Assembly: GCA_964468185.1 (NCBI GenBank)
Contig: CAYXTR010000014.1
Span: 62,001 to 126,000, forward strand
Source: JANQFV01 sp964468185
GTDB lineage: Bacteria > Planctomycetota > Phycisphaerae > UBA1845 > Fen-1342
Direction: 5' to 3'
DNA: 64,000 nt
How positions within the stretch are numbered: the stretch's first letter is position 1; the number at the start of each line of letters is the position of its first letter. This document shows, in pieces, positions 1 to 7,988 of the stretch. The notes under the pieces were generated by a model. The model saw only the letters and a list, made by a program, of their open reading frames with translations, was not told the DNA's origin and made no database searches. Both the position numbers and the translations under genes were made by a program.

Positions 1-615
1 ATGGGTCCGGACGGAAAAGCCAACCTGGGCTACTTCGGCGCACTCGCATACATCACACTCGCCGGCAACCTCGTCATCATTCAGGCCGCGACGGCCGCCG
101 CCAATCGCCTCGCAGTCTTCTACCAGCGTGACGTCCGGGCATTCCTCAGGCTGGGAGCACTCCTTGCAGCAGCCGCCGTGGCCATTGGCGGCGCCCTCAT
201 CGTCGCCGCCCTGCTCTTTGGCGGCTGGTTCCTGCGCTTGATCTACACGCCCGAATATGCCCGCTTCGAAACCGCTTTTCACATCATCGTCTTCGCGCAC
301 AGCCTGGCCCTGCTCACCAACATCTTCGGCGTAGCCACGACGCAAATGCGCCTGTTCTGGGTCCAGGTGCCCGTCCAGGTGCTGACGCTCGCGGCGACGA
401 TCGTCGCCGCCGTACTGCTCATACCAGGAGACAACCCCGTGCGCGGTGGTGCATACACCGCTTTGGCCCGCGCAGTCGTACAACTCGTCCTGTATACGGG
501 ATGCGTGGCGGCCGGCCTGCTCTGGCGCGAGCGCGTCCTGCGCTCAAAAGGAACCGTACAAGAACCCGCCACCGCCCAGCCTGAAGGTCAATCCAGCCTG
601 GCAACAAACAAATAA
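1..615 (+). CDS. Flippase / polysaccharide-export-like membrane protein, C-terminal part
   Basis: The reading frame is open from the first base of the window, so the gene is cut at its 5' end and only about 204 C-terminal residues are visible. These form at least four hydrophobic segments (roughly residues 15-35, 50-75, 90-110, 125-145 and 155-175) separated by short basic loops, followed by a polar tail rich in Gln, Ala and Ser. The pattern resembles the last helices of Wzx/MATE-like lipid-linked oligosaccharide flippases. No catalytic motif can be seen and the family is inferred only from topology, so another polytopic family is possible. The stop codon lies next to a hairpin shared with the convergent tRNA-Asp. 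Confidence 0.6.
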   Translation: MGPDGKANLGYFGALAYITLAGNLVIIQAATAAANRLAVFYQRDVRAFLRLGALLAAAAVAIGGALIVAALLFGGWFLRLIYTPEYARFETAFHIIVFAHSLALLTNIFGVATTQMRLFWVQVPVQVLTLAATIVAAVLLIPGDNPVRGGAYTALARAVVQLVLYTGCVAAGLLWRERVLRSKGTVQEPATAQPEGQSSLATNK

Positions 616-635
616 ACCCCTGCCGGAGCAGGGGT
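604..635 (-). terminator. Rho-independent terminator of tRNA-Asp
   Basis: An 8-bp perfect stem (arms 616-623 and 628-635, ACCCCTGC paired with GCAGGGGT) with a 4-base loop is followed on the minus strand by a T-rich run at 615-604. It sits 10 bases beyond the 3' end of tRNA-Asp. It overlaps the stop codon of the convergent flippase-like gene and could stop both transcripts. Confidence 0.65.
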
Positions 636-645
636 CTGGGGCTGA

Positions 646-720
646 CGAGGCCGACGGGACTCGAACCCGCAACCTCCGGCGTGACAGGCCGGCGCTCTAG
701 ACCAATTGAGCTACGGCCCC
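646..720 (-). tRNA. tRNA-Asp (anticodon GTC)
   Basis: The minus strand folds into a full cloverleaf: acceptor GGGGCCG pairs with CGGCCTC (one G-T wobble), D-arm GCTC/GAGC, anticodon stem CCGGC/GCCGG with loop CTGTCAC, and a T-arm GCGGG/CCCGT around TTCGAGT. The anticodon GTC reads Asp codons. The discriminator base is G, as expected for Asp, and no CCA is encoded. Confidence 0.95.
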
Positions 721-1001
721 ATGTCGCGCCGCCAATGCGACGCAGATCCGCAGTATCGCACGTGTGCGAAACCCTGTCAACTTGAAAACCGCATCTCAAT
801 GACGAGCGATAAACCGCCGTTTCCAGGCGCCCGCGCCGCGCTCCCCGCCCGCCGAGGCCTCCCCTCGCAAAGCCATGCCCCGACCTGCCCGATACCACTA
901 CTGAGCTGCCCATCGCTCTTGCAGCCATGTCCCGCCGCGGGACTGCACGTTCCAATAACACCTCGACGCTGACGCGCCGGGAACGTCGGAGACCCACTGC
1001 C

Positions 1002-2078
1002 ATGTCAACCTCGATAATCCGGGTACTCGTGGTCGACGATAGCGCCATGATCCGTGCGCTTCTGCGGAGCGGGCTCTCACAACACCCCCAGCTCGAAGTG
1101 GTTGGCGTCGCCTCCGACGGGCTGGACGCGCTCCAGAAAATCAAATCGCTCCGCCCTGACGTCGTTACCCTCGATGTCGAGATGCCACGTCTGAACGGCA
1201 TCGGCGTGCTAGAGCGCGTCGTCGGCAAAGCTCCCGTCACATTCGTCATGGTCTCTACGCTGACCCAGACCGGAGCCCGCATAACGTTCGAAGCTCTGAA
1301 CAAGGGCGCTTTCGATTATGTGACCAAGCCCCAGGCCACCACCCGTGCCGGCCTGCCCGATTTTCGAAAGCAACTCATACAGAAGATCCTCGCCGCCGCC
1401 CGCGCACGTGGCCGCCGTCCATTGCGCCCCGCCGCAACCGGCGGGGCTGCCCCCACACTGCCGCCCAATACCGTCCGTGGCTGGGTGGTGGCGATCGGGA
1501 TCAGTTGCGGCGGTCCGCAAACCCTCCATTCCGTACTACCCTCATTTCCGAGCGACTTCGTGCCCATCGTCCTGACCCAGCACATGCCGCCGCAATTCAC
1601 GACGAGCTTCGCAGCACACCTGGATCGCGCCTGTGCTATGCATGTCTGCGAAGCGAAGGGCGGCGAACCGCTGGAGCAAGGCACAATCTACATTGCCCCC
1701 GGCAGCCATCATCTACACATTATCAGACAAGGCGCGCGACTGCTCACCCGCCTGGACCCCGGACCGCTCGTATCCGGACATCGACCATCGGCGGATGTGA
1801 TGTTCAGCTCGGTGGCCCGGGCCTGCGGACCACGTGCGGTGGGTGTCGTAATGACGGGCATGGGACGTGATGGCGCCGCCGGCCTCGTCGAAATGAGCCG
1901 CGCCGGCGCCCACACGGTAGCCCAGGACGAAGAATCATCATACGTCTATGGGATGCCCAAGGCCGCCCGTGACACCGGCCACACTGATCACGTCGTACCC
2001 GCCAGCCAGGTCCCTGCCACCGTCGCGCGACTCCTGAACACCGAACGTCGGCGCCGCGCCGCGGCGCTCGCAACGTAG
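1002..2078 (+). CDS. cheB: CheB, chemotaxis response regulator protein-glutamate methylesterase
   Basis: CheB removes methyl groups from, and can deamidate, glutamate side chains of chemoreceptors. The 358-residue protein has an N-terminal receiver domain (about 5-125) with the acidic pair D12/D13, phospho-acceptor D58 and K109. A linker follows, then a C-terminal methylesterase domain (about 160-350). The catalytic triad is visible as S168 (AIGISCGG), H194 (TQHMP) and D290 (MTGMGRDG). The ATG at 1002 was chosen because GGAG lies 10 bases upstream and the receiver fold starts at once; an earlier ATG at 927 would only add a basic tail. CheX and CheY follow on the same strand, but no receptor, CheA or CheR is in the window. 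Confidence 0.95.
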   Translation: MSTSIIRVLVVDDSAMIRALLRSGLSQHPQLEVVGVASDGLDALQKIKSLRPDVVTLDVEMPRLNGIGVLERVVGKAPVTFVMVSTLTQTGARITFEALNKGAFDYVTKPQATTRAGLPDFRKQLIQKILAAARARGRRPLRPAATGGAAPTLPPNTVRGWVVAIGISCGGPQTLHSVLPSFPSDFVPIVLTQHMPPQFTTSFAAHLDRACAMHVCEAKGGEPLEQGTIYIAPGSHHLHIIRQGARLLTRLDPGPLVSGHRPSADVMFSSVARACGPRAVGVVMTGMGRDGAAGLVEMSRAGAHTVAQDEESSYVYGMPKAARDTGHTDHVVPASQVPATVARLLNTERRRRAAALAT

Positions 2079-2321
2079 ATCCGGTCGTGCGCGGTTCGGT
2101 AGCAGGCCAGACCGCCCCCGGCGCGCACCGATAAATCGTGTCGCCGCCGCTCCGTCACCGCATTATGGGGTAATTGCAAAACCGCCGGGTGAATCGGGAC
2201 GATGAACGAGCAGAGGACTCGTTACTTGGCTGACCTGCGTCAGTGTGGCGGGGAACGCGTGAGCGACGACTGACCGGCCTTGGTTGAACGCTGGGCGGCT
2301 TACCCGGCGGAGGGCACGACA

Positions 2322-2783
2322 GTGGACGTAAGTTATATCAACCCCTTCATCGAATCCGTCGACAGCGTTTTCACGACCATGCTAGACGTGCGCCCCAAGC
2401 GCAATGGCCTGAAAGTCAGCGACGGTCAGGCCAAGGGCGAGGTCATCACCTCGCTGGTTGGTCTCAGCGGCCAGGTCAGCGGCGTCGTGGCACTCCGCTT
2501 TCCACCCGCAACAGCTTTGAAGCTGGCCAGCCGAATGCTGGGAACCGAGTTGACCGAGGTCAATGATGAGGTCACGGACGCGATCTCGGAGATGGTGAAT
2601 ATGGTGGCCGGGTCGGCCAAAGCCAAGTTCGACCACGATCCGCCCCTGGAACTGGGACTTCCTACGGTCGTCGAGGGAACGGGCTACAAGCTCAAGTACC
2701 CCACCAAATCCGTGTGGCTCGAGGTGCCCTTCTCGTCCGAGGCGGGCGACTTCACGATGGAAGTGACGTACAACCCGAACTAG
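2322..2783 (+). CDS. cheX: CheX-like CheY-P phosphatase
   Basis: CheX-family proteins dephosphorylate CheY-P and reset chemotaxis signalling. The 153-residue protein keeps the expected ExxN catalytic pair at E90 and N93 (SEMVNMVAG) on a helix, and begins with the typical MDVSYINPFI segment. The start is a GTG at 2322 preceded by GGAGGG with 7-base spacing; a TTG start upstream would add 14 residues unlike the family. The gene ends 10 bases before cheY, so the pair is very probably one transcript and encodes a regulator together with its phosphatase. Confidence 0.9.
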   Translation: MDVSYINPFIESVDSVFTTMLDVRPKRNGLKVSDGQAKGEVITSLVGLSGQVSGVVALRFPPATALKLASRMLGTELTEVNDEVTDAISEMVNMVAGSAKAKFDHDPPLELGLPTVVEGTGYKLKYPTKSVWLEVPFSSEAGDFTMEVTYNPN

Positions 2784-2793
2784 AGGTTCTGCG

Positions 2794-3168
2794 ATGAAAG
2801 CGCTGGTCGTCGACGACTCCATGACCATTCGGCGAATCGTGATCAAGGCCCTCACGATGGTGGGCATCAACGACGCGATCGAAGCCGGAGACGGAACCGA
2901 GGCCATCAAGGCCACGGAACAAGAGGATTTCGACCTCATCCTGCTCGACTGGAACATGCCCAAAATGAGTGGGATCGACACCCTGCGCACCCTGCGCGGC
3001 GCAGGCAAGACCACGCCGGTGATCATGGTCACGACTGAGGCCGAGAAATCGCGCGTGATCGAAGCGATCAAGACGGGGGCCAACGATTACTTGATCAAGC
3101 CCTTCTCTCCCGATCAACTCGCGGCCAAAGTCAAGAACGCGCTCGGTGCCTCCTCCGCACAAGGCTAG
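2794..3168 (+). CDS. cheY: CheY-like single-domain response regulator
   Basis: The 124-residue protein is one receiver domain with no output domain. The expected residues are present: acidic pair D7/D8, phospho-acceptor D52 in LLDWNMP, hydroxyl residue T80/T81 and K102 in LIKPF. The pattern LLDWNMPKMSG is typical of motor-binding CheY proteins, so control of a flagellar or pilus motor is likely, though no motor genes are here. It follows cheX by 10 bases with AGAGG before the ATG. Confidence 0.93.
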   Translation: MKALVVDDSMTIRRIVIKALTMVGINDAIEAGDGTEAIKATEQEDFDLILLDWNMPKMSGIDTLRTLRGAGKTTPVIMVTTEAEKSRVIEAIKTGANDYLIKPFSPDQLAAKVKNALGASSAQG

Positions 3169-3369
3169 CAAGAGTCCGGGTCGCCAGCGTGCCACGGGTG
3201 GCCACCAGACGGCCCCGCGCATCTTCCGATCTCCGCCAGCACCTCCCTTTCATGAACCCCGTCCGAACTGCCACTGGCGCGCTGCCTGCGCAGAGCCGAT
3301 ACGCACACTGGTGAGCAGCCTGCGGGTTCGCTACGATGCCGCTAACCAGTCAAAGGAGTCCATCGCGCC

Positions 3370-4980
3370 ATGCGCGTCGTCGTTCTGCATGCCGAGGCAA
3401 CCATCGCCGAAATCACCTGTGACCGCGAGGCCATCTACGCCGGCTCGCAGGAGGATTGTCGACTGCTGCTGGACGACGAACGCATCAGTCCACGCCAGCT
3501 CGTGCTGTATCCGGCCGGCCAGGAGGGCTGGATCGTCGAACCGCTCAACGCCGACTGCCAGCTCCAGCTAAACGGCCAACTACTCACAGAAAAGGCCGAG
3601 ATCAACAACGGTGACGAGCTGCAGATCTGCGATTACCAGATCCGTGTCTTTCCCGAGGAAACCACCTCCGTCAATCGCCAGCCCGTCAGCACCTCCCGCG
3701 CTCAACTCGAACGCTTCGCCCAGGCACGCCTACCTGCCGGAACCATCGTGCGACGGTTGAACGAGCCGTTCACGGTGCCGCCGGCGCAGCTCGAGAGCTT
3801 GGGCCGCGCCAACGTCGCCGTCTCGGGCTGGACCACCATCGAAGAATTCCTGGACGCCGCCTTGCAAACCCTGCTCGGCACCCTGGCGGCCCAGCGTGTC
3901 TGGATCGGCCTCCGCCGCATGACCTACGGGCCCATGGAGTATGAGGAGGGCCGCCTGCTCACCGGACAGCCAACGGACATGCCAAAGCTCGCTGAGGAGC
4001 TCAAGCCACGCGTCCTCGACCGCGGTCAATTCCTCCTCGTCCCGCGCATCAGCCGCGAAGAGCGCGTCGCCATCCTCGCCGGGCCCCTACTCGGCCCGGA
4101 TAGCACGCTCGGCATGGTCTGGGTCGATACCGGCACCAGCGGCCGACGCTACGACCAGCGCGCGCTCGAGCACTTCGTGCTCCTGCTCAACATCTTCGCC
4201 TATCAGCTCGACGCCATCTTCCGTGCGACCGCCCGCAACCGTGCCGCCATGATCGAGGGACAGGTCAGCGTCGCACACGAAATCCAGCAACGTCTCACGC
4301 CACGCAAACTGCCGCAATGGGAAAATGCCCTCCAGTTCGCAGCCTTTCGTGAACCCGGGCGCGAACGCAGCGGCGACATCTACGACGTCGTCCGCCTCGC
4401 CAACGATCTCGCCGCCTTCATGATCGCCCACACCACCGCCACGGGCGCCCTGCCCAGCATGCTCATGGCCCAGGCACAAACCGCGTTCCGCAGCGGCGTC
4501 ATGCACCAGGACAACGCCGCCGTGTGCCTGCGCATGCTCAACTGGATGACCTTCGACGGCCAGAAGGACCACCCCCTCTCCTGCTTCATCGGCGTTATCG
4601 ACCCCAAGAGCGGCCTCATGCGCTACAGCGTCGCCGGCGATTCCGGGGCATACGTCATCGATCAGCGCGGCGAAGAGCGCCGCCTCGGCGCACTCGATCC
4701 CACCCCACCGCTCAGCATGCAAAAAGGAACCGTTTACCCACTGCTCAGCGAGGAACTCGAGCCCGGCGACACCATCGTGCTCTACACGCCGGGAGTCGTA
4801 ACCGCCTCCAACCGCCAAGAAGAGACATTTGGCGAGGAGCGTTTCATCAACATCCTCTGCGACGGGTTCGGCCAGACCCCCAGTGCCATGCTCAAGGAAA
4901 TGCTGACCGACTTGCGCAGTTTCACCGAGGGCGGCGCGCAGCCCGACGACATCACCGTACTGCTCGGGCATCGCGTGTAG
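3370..4980 (+). CDS. FHA-GAF-SpoIIE/RsbU-like phosphatase-family protein (degenerate metal site)
   Basis: A 536-residue signalling protein. Residues 1-100 resemble an FHA phosphothreonine-binding domain, 150-285 a GAF sensor domain, and 295-536 a PP2C-type SpoIIE/RsbU phosphatase domain. The first conserved Asp (D336 in RSGDIYD) and the last Asp pair (D526/D527 in QPDDITV) are present. The central Asp-Gly loop reads IAHTTATG (352-359), and the usual TDG reads TPG (473-475). By eye two of four metal ligands are missing, so it may be a pseudophosphatase or scaffold. It lies about 200 bases downstream of cheY on the same strand; a link to chemosensory control is inferred from position only. Confidence 0.8.
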   Translation: MRVVVLHAEATIAEITCDREAIYAGSQEDCRLLLDDERISPRQLVLYPAGQEGWIVEPLNADCQLQLNGQLLTEKAEINNGDELQICDYQIRVFPEETTSVNRQPVSTSRAQLERFAQARLPAGTIVRRLNEPFTVPPAQLESLGRANVAVSGWTTIEEFLDAALQTLLGTLAAQRVWIGLRRMTYGPMEYEEGRLLTGQPTDMPKLAEELKPRVLDRGQFLLVPRISREERVAILAGPLLGPDSTLGMVWVDTGTSGRRYDQRALEHFVLLLNIFAYQLDAIFRATARNRAAMIEGQVSVAHEIQQRLTPRKLPQWENALQFAAFREPGRERSGDIYDVVRLANDLAAFMIAHTTATGALPSMLMAQAQTAFRSGVMHQDNAAVCLRMLNWMTFDGQKDHPLSCFIGVIDPKSGLMRYSVAGDSGAYVIDQRGEERRLGALDPTPPLSMQKGTVYPLLSEELEPGDTIVLYTPGVVTASNRQEETFGEERFINILCDGFGQTPSAMLKEMLTDLRSFTEGGAQPDDITVLLGHRV

Positions 4981-5060
4981 CTACCTGGCCCGCCACGTCC
5001 TGCACTCCACCTTCGGTCAACCACTCCGTATGACGCGCGCATTGGTCTACCGGCTCCCGC

Positions 5061-6092
5061 TCAATAGCCCAGCATATTCTCCTGATGCCCCACGAACGGC
5101 CACTTCGTATCGTACGCCTCCCCAAACGCGCCGCGCCACGCCTCATCGGCTCCCCACAGTCGGGCGCCCGCTACCGGGTAGCAATCGATCTGCCAGCCCT
5201 GCCCGCGGGCCAGGTGCCCCGGATTCAGCACGTTCATCGCCGCCAGCGCTTGATCACTGAAACGCTGCTGACGGTCCGCCCGTACCACACGCGCGGAACC
5301 ATCGCAGAATAGCAGATTCTCTCGCATCGGCCGCTTGTGCCAGCCAGTCACGATTACCGGATCCGGATACGGGTCGTTCAGATCATCGCGTCCGATCATG
5401 TTGAAAAACGCCGGCTCTCCAACGAGCACCAGACGTGTCGGATCACGCAACGTCGATTGCCGATGCCCCCAAGGCCCCCGTGAAAAGTGCCCCTCACTCG
5501 GCCCCCCCAACGCACCGAGCGTGATGGCCGCCAGACTCGCGCGGTAACTGTTACCCAACGTGTCGTAACAACGTCGTTCCGCATTCGCCGGCGGCGAATC
5601 GTCAATGTCCGGGTGGTCCGGATAGCCTCGGTCCGAAGGACACCGAAACCACTCGAGCTTCGCGGCTTGGTCGGGGTCCAGGCGGCCGTACATGTATACA
5701 TTCAAAGGGCGCTGCCGGGCATCGAAAACCGGGCGGGCATTCCCCTCGTCAGTATCCGCAAGCAGAATGCCCCCCTCATCACCGTTCAGAAATGGCTCCT
5801 GCCCGGAGCGACCACCCCAGGAAAACCACATCGCGGTCCGCCATTCCCAATAGGGCTGCGGCGTGAGCATCACCGAGTGAATCGGGATTACCGGGTCCTT
5901 CGGGTGCGCCAGCGTGTATGACATCATGGCCGAGCCAATGCTGCGGAGGTTCGCCAGACACTTGACCTTCTTACCCTGTTCCCGTGCGGCGGACAGCGTG
6001 GGCAGCAGAATGGACATCAGCAACACGATGATCGCCACGACGACCAGCAGTTCGATCAGCGTGAAAGCACAACGATCAGACCGGTAACGCAT
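5061..6092 (-). CDS. Prepilin-type (type II pseudopilin-like) protein with H-Xn-DG motif
   Basis: The 343-residue protein starts with a short basic leader and the class III signal CAFTLIELLVVVAII, followed by one hydrophobic helix, as in type IV pilins and type II pseudopilins. A prepilin peptidase would cut before the Phe; the residue before it is Ala rather than the usual Gly. Near the C-terminus a His followed 12 positions later by DGSARV resembles the H-X9-DG segment of the large planctomycete pilin-like family, with two extra residues. The ATG at 6092 has GGAG 7 bases upstream; a GTG at 6110 would add six residues. It is convergent with the SpoIIE-like gene. Probable role: envelope-anchored or pseudopilus-like surface protein. 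Confidence 0.85.
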   Translation of the reverse strand: MRYRSDRCAFTLIELLVVVAIIVLLMSILLPTLSAAREQGKKVKCLANLRSIGSAMMSYTLAHPKDPVIPIHSVMLTPQPYWEWRTAMWFSWGGRSGQEPFLNGDEGGILLADTDEGNARPVFDARQRPLNVYMYGRLDPDQAAKLEWFRCPSDRGYPDHPDIDDSPPANAERRCYDTLGNSYRASLAAITLGALGGPSEGHFSRGPWGHRQSTLRDPTRLVLVGEPAFFNMIGRDDLNDPYPDPVIVTGWHKRPMRENLLFCDGSARVVRADRQQRFSDQALAAMNVLNPGHLARGQGWQIDCYPVAGARLWGADEAWRGAFGEAYDTKWPFVGHQENMLGY

Positions 6093-6361
6093 CCACGGGC
6101 TCCGCGACACCTACTCCCCCTCATCCTAGCACGTCCCCAGACGTCCCACCGAATTCGCAGTACCACGGGGTCCATCGAGCGGCGATCGCCGCCTGCGGCC
6201 ACCGCAGTCCGCCTACCCGCGCGGTCCGCAACACGACTGCCCCCCACAGCTCAAGCGGTGCCACACCGACCGAACACCGAAATTCCTCTCATTGCCGACA
6301 TAAAACGGTTTGAAGCTTAAATGACTACTCTATATCCAGTTGCGCACATCTCGGATTCTTC

Positions 6362-6389
6362 TTGAACCGGTTTATGAAGCCCGTAACAT
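6362..6389 (+). promoter_or_regulatory. Candidate promoter of the 6471 PEP-CTERM gene
   Basis: TTGAAC (6362-6367) and TAACAT (6384-6389) are separated by 16 bases and lie about 80 bases before the start codon. The rest of the 378-base gap 6093-6470 shows no gene. The match is moderate and not tested. Confidence 0.35.
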
Positions 6390-6470
6390 CTTCCTGTCGC
6401 AGGGTAGGCCACCATCCACGGTCGTGTCCGTGGTCCTGCGCCAAGACACATGTAAGAAGGAGGATTGGAA

Positions 6471-7259
6471 ATGCGCAACGCACTCGCGACGGCCCTCGTG
6501 GTCACTCTAATGCTGGGAGTAGCACACGCTGAAACGCTGTACGACTCCCAGGGTTTTGAAGACTTCACCCTCGGCTCTCTCGTCGGCGCCCCACAGGACG
6601 GCTGGGAAGGCTTCGCTTTCGAACAGGGCGGCGAGCCGATGATCGTCGACCTCGGCGGCAACCAGGCCCTCAAGCTCGAAGTGTTCGCCGAGCCGGCCAG
6701 CGACGATTTCCGCCAGGAATCCCGGGTCCTCAAGACGTTTGCCGGCGGGATCGACCTCACCCAGTACACCGACATCACGATCTCGTACGACCTCACGCTG
6801 ACCGCGGGCAATCGCCACAACCTCTATTTCGATTTCGATAGCGTGCCGAACAAGTTCCTCGGCAACGCCCAGATCGTCCAGGATAACGGCTACGTCCAGA
6901 TGGTCCGGCAAATCGGCGGTTCCGCCAACGGCCAGAATGTCGCACAGAGCGGTACCACCGCCGAAATGCGCTGGGAATTCGACCTCGTCAACGGCACGGT
7001 CGACAGCTTCTTCGGCGACACCCAGATCGATACAAACAGTCCCGTCTCGCTCCAGGCCCTGATCAACGATCAACTCGCCGAAGACCCCGACGGCGATGCG
7101 GACACGTTCGACGTGTTCAGCCTGGGCCTGGTGAAGGACTTCCGCACCGCACCTTGGGGCGACACGATGTACGTAGACAACTTCGTGGTCACAGGGATCC
7201 CCGAGCCGGCCAGCCTCACCCTGCTGACCCTCGCCGGCCTGCTGCTCCGACGCCGCTAA
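6471..7259 (+). CDS. PEP-CTERM sorted exported protein
   Basis: The 262-residue protein has a Sec signal peptide (about 1-20, ending AHA) and a C-terminal sorting tail: the PEP motif (PEPASL), a hydrophobic helix and a terminal RRR cluster. Such tails are recognised and cut by exosortase (EpsH/XrtA type), which delivers the protein to the outer surface or extracellular matrix. The middle is a beta-rich Gly/Asp-rich domain, possibly jelly-roll like; no enzyme motif is seen. ATG 6471 is preceded by AAGGAGG at 7-base spacing. It differs in its central domain from the four PEP-CTERM paralogues at 11.9-15.9 kb. No exosortase gene is in the window. Confidence 0.88.
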   Translation: MRNALATALVVTLMLGVAHAETLYDSQGFEDFTLGSLVGAPQDGWEGFAFEQGGEPMIVDLGGNQALKLEVFAEPASDDFRQESRVLKTFAGGIDLTQYTDITISYDLTLTAGNRHNLYFDFDSVPNKFLGNAQIVQDNGYVQMVRQIGGSANGQNVAQSGTTAEMRWEFDLVNGTVDSFFGDTQIDTNSPVSLQALINDQLAEDPDGDADTFDVFSLGLVKDFRTAPWGDTMYVDNFVVTGIPEPASLTLLTLAGLLLRRR

Positions 7260-7292
7260 GCGCAATGCAGCACTGAAATCTGATCCGCTACA

Positions 7293-7325
7293 CCCCGCCG
7301 TCCACATCGGTCGGCGGGGCTTTTT
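7293..7325 (+). terminator. Rho-independent terminator after the 6471 PEP-CTERM gene
   Basis: CCCCGCCG (7293-7300) pairs with CGGCGGGG (7312-7319), with an 11-base loop, followed by C and five T. It begins 34 bases after the stop codon. Confidence 0.85.
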
Positions 7326-7633
7326 ATCGGCTGCGCTGGTGCAAGCGCTACTTTCACCACGCACCGGCCCGGGCGACGTGGGTCCGCTTGACCCGCATCG
7401 ATCGCCCGAAACCGCCCGGTGACCACCCACCCAGAAAACAAAAGCACACGCAGCATGCGCCGCCGATTCTCTCTCCTCGATGCGGGAACAGGCATCTTGG
7501 AAACGACGGGGCCTGCTGCGTGTGCCCTGAGTTTGGTATGTCGCACTGTCTTGCCGCCGCCGACTGGCGGGCGATGACCCGAAGCAGCCGGGCAGCGGCG
7601 ATGACCAATTCGGTCTGGTTTCCGGCTATACGC
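7326..7633. other. Intergenic region without a recognised gene
   Basis: The gap between the terminator of the PEP-CTERM gene and the 3' end of the histone-like gene has only overlapping frames of unlike composition. I see no tRNA, hairpin-plus-T signal or repeat in it. Confidence 0.5.
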
Positions 7634-7951
7634 CTAGCGGCAGCAACTGCCGCGGACCGGCGTACGCTTGGCCGCAGTCTTGCGGCGTGTGGTCTTGCGC
7701 TTGGTCGTCTTGCGCTTTGCGGTTTTGCGTTTGGCGGTCTTCTTCTTCGTGCCCTTACGCTTGGCCGTCTTCTTCTTCGTCGTCTTTCTCTTGGCAGTCT
7801 TCTTCTTCGTGCCCTTCTTCTTGGCCGTCTTCTTCTTGGTCGTCTTCTTGCGAGTCACCTTCTTGCGGGTGCTCTTCTTCGTGACCTTCCTCTTCGCGGT
7901 CTTCTTCTTTTTGACCGCCTTCTTCTTTCTTGTGGCTTTCTTCTTTGCCAT
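7634..7951 (-). CDS. Lysine-rich histone H1-like DNA-binding protein
   Basis: The 105-residue protein is almost entirely Lys, Arg, Thr and Ala, built from imperfect units such as KKKTAKRK and TKRKTT, and ends RGSCCR. It resembles the AlgP/Hc-type C-terminal tails and the planctomycete histone H1-like proteins that bind and compact DNA without sequence specificity. The start ATG has GAGG 8 bases upstream. It lies 37 bases downstream of smc on the same strand and so may be cotranscribed with it. Because the DNA is repetitive, the length could vary between strains. Function is inferred from composition; no folded domain is visible. Confidence 0.8.
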   Translation of the reverse strand: MAKKKATRKKKAVKKKKTAKRKVTKKSTRKKVTRKKTTKKKTAKKKGTKKKTAKRKTTKKKTAKRKGTKKKTAKRKTAKRKTTKRKTTRRKTAAKRTPVRGSCCR

Positions 7952-7988
7952 GGCGCAACCTCAAAAAAGAAACTGGAAACGAAACACT

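Noticed and set aside
927..1001. N-terminal extension of CheB
   Set aside because: It would add a basic, low-complexity tail; the ATG at 1002 has a better ribosome-binding site and starts the receiver domain.
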